From Enoplolaimus lenunculus (Eukaryota > Nematoda > Enoplea > Enoplida > Thoracostomopsidae): DNA of 64,000 bases. The notes under the pieces were generated by a model that worked only from the letters and a program-made list of their open reading frames with translations, had not been told where the DNA came from and searched no databases. Positions within the stretch are counted from its first letter, which is position 1. Each line of letters starts with the position of its first letter. Positions 37,506-49,732 of the stretch are shown here, in pieces. The stretch is from NCBI GenBank assembly GCA_030248215.1, contig JASANG010000788.1, forward strand, positions 19,636 through 83,635, read 5' to 3'. The position numbers and the translations under genes were made by a program.

Positions 37506-37682
37506 AGCTGTCGGCTGACGCGCCCGTAGCCAAGGGGGGTGCGAGGGGTGCTCAACCCCCCTGGAAAAAATTTGCCCCCTCCTAGAAGTTTGCAACCTTG
37601 CTTGTAACTCTCATTGAAAACCTTAAATGCCTCTCCTGAAAAATGTTTAGCCGCCAGAAAGGTGGGCTGGCTGCGGGCCTGC
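37506..37682. repeat. GCCCGTAGCC-ended MITE, copy 1
   Basis: Left GCCCGTAGCCAAGGGGGG, right GGGCTGGCTGCGGGC, imperfectly inverted. Inside are AGAAGTTTGCAACCTTGC and CCTCTCCTGAAAAATG, the complement of features seen in copy 2. Confidence 0.55.
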
Positions 37683-38369
37683 ACCACTTTTAAGTGTTTA
37701 GTTTAACAGGTTATAGTGCCATGTTTTTGGAAAAGGTGCTGCGCCACTGACATGATAGGTATATAAATGTTCTAGATATGAGTTTCCCGTTTCACTCGCA
37801 AGCGGACGGAGGTTGCTCTGCTCGGATCGATTTCGGATTCCCTAGCCATGGCCCCACGTAGCCATGACCCACTTCTAAAATGTTTTGCACTTTTTTCGCT
37901 TTCAAAAATTTACATATATATAAAAGGCAAACGTGCAAAAACGCAACATAGTGAATAGTGAACAACGAACAACGAACTTGCAGCACGTTTTTGTTTTATA
38001 CATATATACTACCCAAATACACTTTTCCGCACACCCTCCTGATCCCGGCCACTCAGCGCTCAGCCGCCCCCTTCTAGACACGAAACCGAGCGTAGACTAA
38101 CCGTTGATTGCGCTGCGATTGTGCTTTACACATTTTGAACACTTTCTCATAGGTTTGTGTGATTTTTATCACAATAAATGAAAGGTTTTTTAATTCGCTC
38201 CGGCTGTTTTTCCCAGAAAGCATCGGTGATGAAACTTTAGCGAAGCGACGGCGCTGTAGGCGTAGCCAGTTTTCAGTGTTGAGCAGGTTTTTATTTGTTC
38301 GAGTTTTTATAGGTTATACAGAGAAAATATATACCTACCGATAGAATACAGGTAGGTATATATCTAATA

Positions 38370-38560
38370 CACTGTAAAAATGGGAAGTCAAATTAACTCT
38401 ATCGAAAATAGGCACTTCCTGACTAACAAACTATAAAGTCAAAATTCGACTTTCCCAGAGTAAAATTCGGTTCGTTGAATCGCTCAGTGAGTCGAATTTG
38501 ACTGTAGTCAGAAAAGCTTATTTCCGAGAGAGTCAATTTGACTCCCCGTTTTTTACAATG
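38370..38560. mobile_element. 191-bp MITE with TA target duplication
   Basis: Ends CACTGTAAAAATGGGAAGTC and GACTCCCCGTTTTTTACAATG, inverted with few mismatches. TA is on both sides (38368-38369, 38561-38562). Further GAGTCAAATTGACT-type repeats lie within the arms. It fits the Tc1/mariner-like or another TA-targeting group. Confidence 0.75.
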
Positions 38561-38627
38561 TATATATAGTAAAACCGGGCAAACTCGTCATTCGGGTATC
38601 CCCCCACTATTTACCTCCTTAAAAAAT

Positions 38628-38729
38628 TAAATTTTTTTTTTCCTACTTTTTTTTTTTTTTTTTTTATATATTTAATTTTTTATTTTTAAATTTTTATATT
38701 TTTTTTTTTTTTTTTATATTTTTATATTA

Positions 38730-38782
<53 letters not shown>

Positions 38783-39020
38783 TATATATTTTTTTTTTAT
38801 ATTTTTTTTTTTTTTTTATTTTTTTTTTTTTTTTTTATATACATTTCCACTTTTTATTATCATATTTTTAAATATATATATATATAATTTTTTTTTTCTT
38901 TTTTATTTTATTTAAATATTTTTTTTTTTTTTTTTTTTTATTAATTATTTAATTTTTTTATTTTTTATTTTTTTATATTTTTTTTCTCTTATTAATTATA
39001 TTATTTTATTTTTACTATAC
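38628..39020. repeat. T-rich low-complexity block
   Basis: Long T runs broken by TATATTT and TAATT. There is no matching poly(A) structure or gene end that would make it a retroposon tail. Confidence 0.9.
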
Positions 39021-39431
39021 CTTTCAATCCAGAAATTGAAATTTTTATGCCGTCGATGTCGTATATATTTATATATAGAATACCTTATTTGGTTTACAAA
39101 TTGAATAAATCTTTTAAAGCTGGCCTATTTGTTTACCTATTTGATATACCTATACCTATTAAAAGAACAGCTTAAACAATTTGATTTGCATTGCAACCTA
39201 GGTACTATAGATAGGTATGTTTAAGCTTTCTTTAAAATTTATAAATCAGCTGAAAAGCTTAATACGTCGCTTGTTTACCAGCTTTTGTTTTTATACCTAA
39301 ATTTCGCTTCGTGCAACGATTTAATTCCTATAATACCGAAGCCGTAACGCTTTTTAATGATTATAAGTGCGTTGATTAATTATAAATTTTAATTTGGTCT
39401 CTGTCAGCTGAGATTGGAGCTTACAAATTTG

Positions 39432-39672
39432 GGCCAATGTTACTTTTAGGGCCGTAACAGTAGGTAGGTCCAAGCGTGCCTATATAATTCCGTCTATAGG
39501 TATGTATATACCTATATATATAAGCCTAAACCTAAGCTTTGTATATATAATATATATATGTAAAACGAATTTCCATGCCTAAGATTAAGCCTAGCCTAGG
39601 AAAAAATGTCTAGACTGTACTCTTTCATAGACCCAGATGAACCCGGGACCGCTCTATCAGTAACATGGGTCC
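39432..39672. repeat. GGCCAATGTTAC-family MITE
   Basis: Left GGCCAATGTTACTTTTAGGG, right CTATCAGTAACATGGGTCC. Contains GCCTAAACCTAAGC. The right part (CATAGACCCAGATGAA) is repeated at 40525-40575. Confidence 0.6.
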
Positions 39673-40840
39673 AAATTTATGTTACAAAAGGCGTTCAGGC
39701 TCGCTCAGAGACGGGAGCGATTCGCTGACCAATTTTTTAAGCGAAGCAGTTATATAATAAGTTTTATATATATATCTATACAGTTTTTACTTGCGATTTG
39801 TTGCACTGATTGTTTTCAACCTTGGAAATTTGTCTAGGCCGCAGAAACGGATCCATGGGGGTGGGGGATGTATCCCACCACCGGCTGTTGAGTATAAGTT
39901 ATTTCACGGTTAATATTTCATGGTTAATAAAATCAAACTTACACAAATTTTTGTTCCGATATCTCAAAATTTCACAGTTGTTTAGAGGCTTCACCCCAAA
40001 TTCAACACATCTATTATTTTACATGTGCTTTGATAAAGTTTAAAATGCGTCAGGCTTCTCGCTCGCAAGTTTGGCGGAGTCCCCATACGTGTCTGCTCCA
40101 GCACAGCCAGCGAGCTTCGCACGTGTGGTGTTGCCTAGCACTATATATATACAGCCCGAAAATTTTGGCCTACGCAAATCTTTCCCCAACCCCAAGACAA
40201 ATCTTCCCCCTTCAGTGGCATATTGTGGAGTCTCCCAGACAGATAAAGCGCTTCGCCAAATTTCCGGCTCATTGTTTGTATATACCCGTTAGGTCATCTA
40301 TTGCGTTAAATTCTCAACCCTGATTTGTTATTCAATTGGCTTCATTGGGCCATACCTGAACATCGTACACTTATAAATTTTGCATTCGGCAGTGCATATA
40401 TATACCTATATATATATTGGGAGTTAGCATACTTTGCCACTTTATATATACATATATATATATGCCTAATCTTAAGCCTAAGCCTAGGTAAAATGTATAG
40501 ACTTTATATATAAAGCCTACTCTTTCATAGACCCAGATGAAACCGGGACGGCTCTATCAGTAACATGGTCCAAATTTATCATTTTCTTCCTGGGACTGAA
40601 ATAGCGTTAGCTTAAGCTTTAGACTGATTTTTGCTTAGGCTTAAGTTCTTAAGTGGGGCAACTCTTTAGAGCTCATTGCAAAACAGTATTAAGATGTTGT
40701 CATTTTGGGCCCATGCATACATCAGAGGTGGACATTTTCTTCCTGGGACTGAAATAGCGTAAGCTTTAGACTGTTTTTTGCTTAGCCTTATGTTCAAGCT
40801 TGAATATGCTTAAATGCTGTTATGGCTCTGTTCTAGGCCC

Positions 40841-40982
40841 GTAGCCAGCTCACCTTGCTAGTGGCCGTTAAAATTTTTTCAGGAGGGGCATTCAAGGGTT
40901 TTTAATGTCTTGCAAGCAAGCTGAAAAGTTTCTAAGAGGAGGGCCAAAATTATTTCAGGCGGGGCTGAGCCACCCCTGGGCT
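40841..40982. mobile_element. GCCCGTAGCC-ended MITE, copy 2
   Basis: Left GGCCCGTAGCCAGC and right TGGGCTACGGGCTC, inverted ends. The body is TTTTTTCAGGAGGGGCATTC, CTTGCAAGCAAGCTG and GGAGGGCC. About 140 bp, non-coding. Confidence 0.65.
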
Positions 40983-42744
40983 ACGGGCTCGCCCTGTTCC
41001 ATACATTGATCCTTTTTGCACATCTTCGTCAGCACCAACATATGCTTTAAACATTTAAACATAAACCGCAAGACTGACATCTCTTTATTGAACCCTCTTA
41101 TTTTTACATGTAACTATTATATAATTATTAATGTACCTTTAAACACTGACCAGAGATAAAGCCTTGATTTCATGTTACGTGGGAATATATAACCTAATAT
41201 TTTTCACGCTTATGTTACAGAACGTAATTTCAAAATCTACCTACTAAAAGTACTTTTTCTTGTCTTTTTCGAAAATTTCAAGAGAGCATATACCCTTTCT
41301 ATTGTCCCCTTGTACAAGATACTGACAGTAAGCAGACTAAAGTAATAAGTGTGGTATATTAAGTCGGTCGTCGGGTCTTCAAAGTCAAGATTTAAATAAA
41401 TTATGCGAACGCGTAAACACCGTCAGGTATTATATATACCTAAATTCGGTTCACAATATAGGTATACCCAATTTAAATTGTTCGGATATATATATCTGTT
41501 CGAAAAACGGATTTAAAATCTGTAGATTGCCTTCCTTTAGACCCCCAGATCGTTAGGTATATATATATACCCAGCACCGACACAATATGTTTTCCTTTTA
41601 AATCAACTGTCATGTCACTCTTTTATGGCTTTGGTATGGTGAAACAAATAATAAACTGACCAATGGTCAATGCCATACTGTATAATGAAACCATTAATAA
41701 AAATAACAACCCTATACCTATCTAGCAATTTGAACTGGTAATGAATAAAAATCGGGGTAATTGGTAGCCGAAATTGATTCAGTTTGGTAAGGACTGTATA
41801 TATCATAACATCATGTAAAAATATCTGACCTGAAAGATGCAGAAGCTGTAATTCTAATGCTACGGACGTCCACAGAAGCTTATATTTGGGGTGCACCGAA
41901 TAATTTTCAGGCAGCCGCCTGATAGCAATTCGAGATTGTTTCCTTTTAGACCGGGTCTATTTGTGGATTATTAGCCGAATTTGTGGGCGCCCCCCCCCAA
42001 TGACACATCCCGTGTGGACACCGTTGTCTACAGCCTGTTTATCTTAGACTTTCCCTATAGTGGCATCGCGGATTTAAGGAAAATTCAAAGAACAAATATA
42101 TAATATTGCAAGTGCAAACATTTGTCCGTCGACCCTGTTCTTGATTTCGTTGGTGGAGCCAAGAGTATTTCAATTTATTTACTATCGGCGTAAAAGTTAT
42201 TCATATTTATATATATATATCCAATGCGATGAGGCAATAAAATTTATAGATATTGTTATAAAATTTTATATAATTCTTTTCCGGCCAGATAGGCCTACCA
42301 CTTTCGGCTTTGTTTAGGTATATATATTATATAAAGTTTCTGCTTCCGAATTTGCTATATATATATAGGATATATATAAGCTTAAAACTTGATTTATATA
42401 TATAGTTTATTTTCAGTTTAAGCTAAACTTAATGAACTCTTCAATACACTGTTGCACTTGTTACTTAAGCTAAAAATAAGTTTACTTATAGGTATTATAA
42501 TCTCGTGTTAAACTTAAAAACACGTTAGTTTAAGTAAAAACTTAATATTCTAGTTTAGTTAGTCCTTCCAGCCGTTTAAGTTTTATTTAAACTGATATAT
42601 ATATAAAGTTTTTACGCTAAGGTTTAGGCTTTGCTATCTTTCGTTTAGGCTTTAGGTTTAGGCTTAGGGAGATAAATTTGTTTAATATACCTAAACTACT
42701 GTTGCGGCCCCAAACCGGAACCAGTGTTTTCTTGACACAATCCG

Positions 42745-42749
<5 letters not shown>

Positions 42750-42791
<42 letters not shown>

Positions 42792-42796
42792 TAGCA
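42750..42796. repeat. (TA)n run at the 3' break of the inverted PLE copy
   Basis: The minus-strand Penelope-like copy stops abruptly at about 42797, where a TA run begins, so the open frame ends in Tyr-Ile repeats. Confidence 0.9.
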
Positions 42797-45700
42797 GAAA
42801 TAAATTTCAAGGACGATGTTGTTGAAAAACCCGTACGATCTGAAACTTGTTTATGTTCACAATAACGTTTAAATAAATGGCGGTTCGTGGAACCTATATA
42901 GTCCAATTTGCAATTGGAACATTCATATTTATAAATAACATTAGAGTGAACCGTTTTTGGAGGGGGGTCTTTGATTTTGAAAAAGTTGCGTAATTTAGCG
43001 CCGCTAAAGAAAACGATACGTAGTTCAATGTCAAAAGCGTTAAAATATTGATGAAATAAAAGCTTGATTTGTTTTTTAAGCACCAAGCTGTGAGAACCAA
43101 AAAAGGGTATTTTTAGGATTAAACACTGCACCTTTTTTGAAACTTGGCCGTCGTCACCAGTGGTTGATGCTTCACCGGATGATTGGAGCGTTTGCCTGGC
43201 ATCGCTGTCTAACTCGTTGATAATAGGCTGTGAACTAGTAGCAGTGGAGTTAGTGTTGCTAAGAGCGCCGCGGAGTTGGGTATTAAGATTCGTATGGTCT
43301 GAAGGAAAATCAATGGTAGAACTAAAATTAAAATTTGGTTCCGGACCAAATTTACTGTGCACGAATTTAGTAAAGACACGGTTTATGACTTTACTCGGAA
43401 AGTGGTTGGAATAAAAAAGTGATTTTAGAAAACAAATTTCTTTGTTGATACTGTGCAAGTCCGATGAAATCGCAAAGCATCTGTATAATAAACACTCAAT
43501 TAGGTTGGTTTTGAACTTCATTGATAAAAAAGAATGGAAGTTCATAATTTGGTTTGAACAGGTACTCTTACGGTAAATACCAGTGGTAATTTTACCGGAG
43601 GAGGGATTTCGATGAATATTAATGTCGAGAAATGAAATTTTGTTATCTTTTTCAATTTCTCGAGTAAATTGAATTTTTGGGTGTTTTTTGTTAAGGAGGG
43701 CTAATAATTTTTCGGACTTAGCCACAGTGTCAAATACTACGAAGGTATCATCCACGTACCTCCTGTAGAATTTGGGTTTAATATCCGGGGGGCACGAATT
43801 TAGAATTTGGTTTTCGAACCAGACCATGAAAATATTTGCCAACACTGGTCCCAACGGGGAACCCATTGCAACACCGTCGGTTTGGGAGTAGATGGAATTG
43901 TTGAACACAAATTTTAAGTTTAAAGTACACAATCTGATTGCCTTTAGTAGTAATTCCAGTGGTAAAACCGATTGAAATTCAGAACGCCTAAAAGCATCAG
44001 AAATAATTTCAAGTGTTTTTCCGATTGGGATATTAGTGAATAGCGATGATACATCATAGGAAACCATGATGCTGGATTGCAAATTTAATTCGCAAATTTC
44101 TTTTACGAATTGAAAGGATGAATTCACAGTATACTTACCATAGCTGAGTGGTTTGAGGATTTTGTCAACAAACTGGGCCAACTTGTGACAAGGTGAGCCA
44201 ACTGCGGACATGATCGGACGCAGGGGGACATTATCTTTGTGGGTTTTCGGTAACCCATAAAGAACAGGAAAACGAGAACCTGAGGGATTTAAGTTGGATG
44301 CCTCCAACTGGGAAAGAGCGCCGGATTTTGTACACTCAGATATAAACGCTCTGATGGTTTCTTCGAAATTAACTAGATACTTGTATAAATTAGAAGTATC
44401 GTTATCAACCTTCTGAAAAACTTCAGGATTATTCAGCAGATTGTCCATTTTTTCAACATAAACGGGGCGGTCTAGGATAACCAGACCGTTACCCTTATCT
44501 GGTTTAGAAATGATAAGGGAATTATTTTTGCTAATGGATTTAATAGCAGAAATAAGACTTTTTGGCACGTTAGGAGGGCAGGGGAACCGATTTAGATTAT
44601 TAACAGCTGTGGTGGTATACTGTCTGAATTTATCACAAAATTCATATGGTAGAGAGTTAAGTTCACTAACCTTTAGCAACCGTGACGCGAAAAGCTCTGA
44701 CTCCAGGATAACCCGGTTAAAATCAACTTTACTAGCGGAGGGGATAAATCCAGGACCAAGGCTCAGAGCAGCTTTTTCCACATTGGTAAGGTTGTGTTGT
44801 GATAGGTTTACAACAACATTGGATAGGTTAAGACGTTCATGTTTCTGCCCATGTGTAATGGGTCATCCACGTAATACTGTCTACGCTACTGTAAAAAATT
44901 GTCCACACCCCTGGTTTCAAGGGCTGGACAAAACGACATTGTTCTTACAATGTTAAGACTTTACACAAGGTGTACCTAGCTAGTTCGTTTTGGCAGTAGT
45001 CCCTTCGAAGGGACTAAGGACAAATTAGACACTGTCTGGACACAGTGTCTGACATCGGGACGTCCGAAAAAGAGCTTGTTGACAGTCCACAGCCCCTAAC
45101 TAGGGCTTGTTTTAAAAACGTTGCAGTGTTCTAAAAATTTTACTTTCTTAAAAATTAACTGCAACCAGTAATTTTTAAAAGAGGGGGCAGGAAGGTTTTT
45201 GCCGGTAAAAGATAACGTGTAAGAGAACGACCCGCCCCATTCAAGCAGAGCAGGTTAGAATATAATAACTCTGGTATACCAGAAAGTTAAACCCCGGTGT
45301 CCCTGTCGAAAACAAATTTTGTCGTGACCGGTGAGGGGGGGGCGGCGGCTGGGGTGTAAGTATATAGCTCCGGAACCCTACACTGTTGTCCCCCAGGGGA
45401 GGACGGGCGAGTGGGAACCCTTTAACGTCGCACACCAAGCCCAACGGTAGTTGCACCCTTCTTTCGCCCGTGGTTGCGGCATACTCAATATTAAGCTCTA
45501 CAATAGTCCCTTCAGACAGACTCTGTAAAACAGAGTCCCTTGAAACAGACTCTTTAGATGACTAAACAGAGTCTGTTCTGACAGACTCGGGACAAAACAG
45601 TTGTCCTTCATATGACGCATCGACAGTGTAGCATGGGTATGGACGGCAATGTGACAAAGTATAGGCTGTTTGGAGAGTATGCGAGTTGTCCGGAAGGTCT

Positions 45701-45957
45701 ATACAGGATATGGGTGACATTTGGACATGTCATTTAGTAACACTACAACTACAAAGTGAGGGGCTCGTAAGTGGGGACAATTTTTTACAGTAGCGTAGAC
45801 AGTATAACGTGGATGACCCATAACAGACAGTCTTGTTAACTTTTTATGATGGATAAGTTGAACCTTATTTCGTTTATAACTGGTGTACCATTTTATATAC
45901 GAAACAAGAATGAATTTGTCCAAATAGGGTAAATTGTTATGGATCCAACTAGACGAG
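42797..45957 (-). mobile_element. Inverted, truncated Penelope-like copy (copy A) with a MITE inside
   Basis: Minus-strand ORF2 from the segment matching 47205 down to the GIY-YIG domain (YKYECSNCKLDYIGSTNRHL), cut off after KFISAI at 42797. The RT motifs YGLPKTHKD, SYDVSSLFTNIP, VAMGSPLGP and YVDDTF are all present. A 962-bp MITE (44859-45820) interrupts it; the remaining 5' part is 45821-45957. At 45952-45957 it meets plus-strand copy B head to head over a shared ACGAGT. Both copies are 5'-truncated there. Confidence 0.9.
44859..45820. mobile_element. 962-bp Harbinger-like MITE inserted in a Penelope-like copy
   Basis: Ends TGGGTCATCCACGTAATACT and AGTATAACGTGGATGACCCA; the inverted match continues inward through CTGTCTACGCTACTGTAAAA. 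It is flanked by TAA at 44856-44858 and 45821-45823. The empty site is visible in the other copies as GTGTAACAGAC, which proves the 3-bp duplication. TAA or TTA target sites mark PIF/Harbinger. The interior contains palindromic TAGTCCCTTCGAAGGGACTA and ACAGAGTCTGTTC, and no transposase. Confidence 0.88.
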
Positions 45958-46293
45958 TACGAGTGCATTCGTACTCTTACGCCGGAACCTGCACCAACTA
46001 CTCCCCCATCACCCGTACCGTTGTTTTCTCCAACTAGCAACGCGCAAAATCTTGCCGGATCTTATCTTCAGATCCCAGTGGTCTACCGCTTTCATAGTAC
46101 CCCTTACCGGTTGGCTCCGTGGGTAGTGCGTCCACCTACGCCGTACTATCCGCGGTGGGGATCCAATACGGTCCCAAGATACCGGTATCAAGCACCGAAA
46201 CCAACTACTAACCGTGAAAAAGCTACACAACACACTACGGATACTGATAAAGTTCGCTCAGAATCAGCTCCAGCCGTCTCAAGCCACGAGTAA
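45958..46293 (+). pseudogene. PLE copy B, partial ORF1
   Basis: Encodes the Pro-rich C-terminal 110 residues of ORF1 (TPEPAPTTPPSPVPLFSPTS, YYPRWGSNTVPRYRYQAPKP, SAPAVSSHE) and lacks the Ser/Thr-rich N-terminus and the hammerhead motif. Confidence 0.8.
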
Positions 46294-46806
46294 TCACTCA
46301 AGGTCCTGGTCACCTCGATTCGATTGGCTAGTCGTTGTGCCCTAAGTCGCGTCTGCGTTATTGAATGCGTTGGCAAATAATTCCAACAATTTTAATAATC
46401 TCTTGTGTTTGTCACTTCTGCATATATTTTGTTCTTTTTAGTCCAAGTTACTTCGGTAACTTTTATTTTTGCTTTCCATTTGGTGTAACTTTGTTTTATA
46501 ATTTGATTATTTTACTTGTTACGGTCTTCACGCCATACCGAGTCTCGCAACTAAGCAACGTAGCTACTAGTGTTAGACTTCAACAAAAATTAACATTAAA
46601 AATACACTTGGAATTTTTCCATTGATTAACCACCTAGCTAGTCAAAAATCATCATCGAATATATTTCATCACTATATTTACTTAGCGCTAGCATTATACC
46701 TCGGTACAGCGACACTGTATCTCACAACACACACAGCTATAACTGTTTATTCTTGGCATTTGTATCACTATTTGTGCTTTATTTCCGGAGCTTTATACCA
46801 TCACCA

Positions 46807-49587
46807 ATGGCCTCAGGCAGCAACTTTCCAATTTCGAACCCGGACATTTCAAATAATACCACAGCATTATCAGCTATTAACGCTATTATGTCTCTGGTTA
46901 CAGCCCAATTCGGATCCGGCCTCTTTGCCGGCCTTCGATGTAAACATGGGCATTATGCCTTACAAAAATTTAGGTCCTGGATCAACTCCTCTATACGTAT
47001 TATGAAAGCGGAGGAGGACGTCCAATTTCTACAAAACTGCATCGATCTCTCTATAGCCCCCTCGTTCCTCAAATTACGGAACCCTCCATTAGCCGTAATA
47101 TTAGTAACATCCGCGTTTTTAACTTTCGTATTTTAAATAACGAAATTAAAAACAAAGAACAAAAAATCAAAACTTTATCTAAAATTGTTGCGGACTCGTC
47201 TAGTTGGATCCATAACAATTTACCCTATTTGGACAAATTCATTCTTGTTTCGTATATAAAATGGTACACCAGTTATAAACGAAATAAGGTTCAACTTATC
47301 CATCATAAAAAGTTAACAAGACTGTCTGTTACACATGGGCGGAAACATGAACGTCTTAACCTATCCAATGTTGTTGTAAACCTATCACAACACAACCTTA
47401 CCAATGTGGAAAAAGCTGCTCTGAGCCTTGGTCCTGGATTTATCCCCTCCGCTAGTAAAGTTGATTTTAACCGGGTTATCCTGGAGTCAGAGCTTTTCGC
47501 GTCACGGTTGCTAAAGGTTAGTGAACTTAACTCTCTACCATATGAATTTTGTGATAAATTCAGACAGTATACCACCACAGCTGTTAATAATCTAAATCGG
47601 TTCCCCTGCCCTCCTAACGTGCCAAAAAGTCTTATTTCTGCTATTAAATCCATTAGCAAAAATAATTCCCTTATCATTTCTAAACCAGATAAGGGTAACG
47701 GTCTGGTTATCCTAGACCGCCACGTTTATGTTGAAAAAATGGACAATCTGCTGAATAATCCTGAAGTTTTTCAGAAGGTTGATAACGATACTTCTAATTT
47801 ATACAAGTATCTAGTTAATTTCGAAGAAACCATCAGAGCGTTTATATCTGAGTGTACAAAATCCGGCGCTCTTTCCCAGTTGGAGGCATCCAACTTAAAT
47901 CCCTCAGGTTCTCGTTTTCCTGTTCTTTATGGGTTACCGAAAACCCACAAAGATAATGTCCCCCTGCGTCCGATCATGTCCGCAGTTGGCTCACCTTGTC
48001 ACAAGTTGGCCCAGTTTGTTGACAAAATCCTCAAACCACTCAGCTATGGTAAGTATACTGTGAATTCATCCTTTCAATTCGTAAAAGAAATTTGCGAATT
48101 AAATTTGCAATCCAGCATCATGGTTTCCTATGATGTATCATCGCTATTCACTAATATCCCAATCGGAAAAACACTTGAAATTATTTCTGATGATTTTAGG
48201 CGTTCTGAATTTCAATCGGTTTTACCACTGGAATTACTACTAAAGGCAATCAGATTCTGTACTTTAAACTTAAAATTTGTGTTCAACAATTCCATCTACT
48301 CCCAAACCGACGGTGTTGCAATGGGTTCCCCGTTGGGACCAGTGTTGGCAAATATTTTCATGGTCTGGTTCGAAAACCAAATTCTAAATTCGTGCCCCCC
48401 GGATATTAAACCCAAATTCTACAGGAGGTACGTGGATGATACCTTCGTAGTATTTGACACTGTGGCTAAGTCCGAAAAATTCTTAGCCCTCCTTAACAAA
48501 AAACACCCAAAAATTCAATTTACTCGAGAAATTGAAAAGATAACAAAATTTCATTTCTCGACATTAATATTCATCGAAATCCCTCCTCCGGTAAAATTAC
48601 CACTGGTATTTACCGTAAGAGTACCTATTCAAACCAAATTATGAACTTCCATTCTTTTTTACCAATGAAGTTCAAAACCAACCTAATTGAGTGTTTATTA
48701 TACAGATGCTTTGCGATTTCATCGGACTTGCACAGTATCAACAAAGAAATTTGTTTTCTAAAATCACTTTTTTATTCCAACCACTTTCCGAGTAAAGTCA
48801 TAAACCGTGTCTTTACTAAATTCGTGCACAGTAAATTTGGTCCGGAACCAAATTTTAATTTTAGTTCTACCATTGATTTTCCTTCAGACCATACGAATCT
48901 TAATGCCCAACTCCGCGGCGCTCTTAGCAACACTAACTCCACTGCTACTAGTTCACAGCCTATTATCAACGAGTTAGACAGCGATGCCAGGCAAACGCTC
49001 CAATCATCCGGTGAAGCATCAACCACTGGTGACGACGGCCAAGTTTCAAAAAAGGTGCAGTGTTTAATCCTAAAAATACCCTTTTTTGGTTCTCACAGCT
49101 TGGTGCTTAAAAAACAAATCAAGCTTTTATTTCATCAATATTTTAACGCTTTTGACATTGAACTACGTATCGTTTTCTTTAGCGGCGCTAAATTACGCAA
49201 CTTTTTCAAAATCAAAGACCCCCTCCAAAAACGGTTCACTCTAATGTTATTTATAAATATGAATGTTCCAATTGCAAATTGGACTATATAGGTTCCACGA
49301 ACCGCCATTTATTTAAACGTTATTGTGAACATAAACAAGTTTCAGATCGTACGGGTTTTTCAACAACATCGTCCTTGAAATTTATTTCTGCCATTTCAAA
49401 TCACTGCTCCACCACCCAACACCCGTGTAATTTCGACGATTTTTCTATCGTTGCCAAATTACCAACCCAAAATCAAACGTTCGGATCCAAATTTGCGCTC
49501 CACATACTCGAGTCAATTTTCATCCACCGTTGCCAACCTAAACTAAATATACAAACTAATGTATTGAGTTTTAAAATTTTCACCTAA
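46807..49587 (+). pseudogene. PLE copy B, broken ORF2
   Basis: Homologous along its length to the intact ORF2 at 51064-53847 (SKPDKGNGLVILD, YGLPKTHK, SYDVSSLF, YVDDTF, YIGSTNRHLF). It is split into about four open pieces, so it cannot make a full protein. Amino-acid identity with the intact copies stays very high, so decay is recent. Confidence 0.88.
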
Positions 49588-49692
49588 CCCTTTACCCATC
49601 CGGTTTCAGTTTGTTCCCAATCTAGTGACAAATGCTTTATCGTGAATATTAATATTTGACTATTTACAATATATTGTCCGTGCATTTATAGC

Positions 49693-49732
49693 TTGACTGA
49701 AGATGACGATTCGAGTCGTCGAAATATCTCAA
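49693..49732 (+). ncRNA. Candidate hammerhead ribozyme, B/C junction
   Basis: TTGA-CTGAAGA-T-GACGA-TTCGAG-TCGTC-GAA-ATAT-C-TCAA. It contains the hammerhead core CUGANGA and GAA, a perfect 5-bp stem II, a 4-bp stem I (TTGA with TCAA) and a minimal self-complementary AUAU in place of stem III, then C17. Predicted cleavage is between 49728 and 49729. Penelope-like elements are known to carry hammerheads with a very short stem III in their terminal repeats. One unpaired U between A9 and stem II is unusual. A short stem III would favour action as a dimer. Confidence 0.75.

Larger units (their letters stand above)
36620..42740. other. Gene-poor interval with MITE relics
   Basis: No frame shows a recognisable domain. 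I see the MITEs listed at 37506, 38370, 39432 and 40841, T-rich sequence at 38628-39020, paired CTTCCTGGGACTGAAATAGC segments near 40590 and 40741, a shared GTCCACAGAA...TTCACCGAATAA-type segment near 37110-37200 and 41868-41955, and many TTAGGC-like hexamer runs. Confidence 0.5.
45952..49692 (+). mobile_element. Penelope-like copy B (5'-truncated, degenerate)
   Basis: Begins inside ORF1 at about its residue 170 (ALTPEPAPTTPPSPVPLF-type sequence), and ORF1 ends at 46293. ORF2 begins at ATG 46807 and runs to 49587 but is broken by about three frame changes. It is the most diverged member of the plus array and its left edge marks the start of the array. Confidence 0.9.

Noticed and set aside
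38628-39020. T-rich block as a poly(A) tail of a minus-strand retroposon
   Set aside because: The T runs are broken and there is no element body or target duplication next to it.
43160-43414. Recurrent antisense frame in each PLE copy (also near 48772, 53031, 57291, 61551)
   Set aside because: Overlaps ORF2 on the opposite strand; repeated only because the units are repeated.
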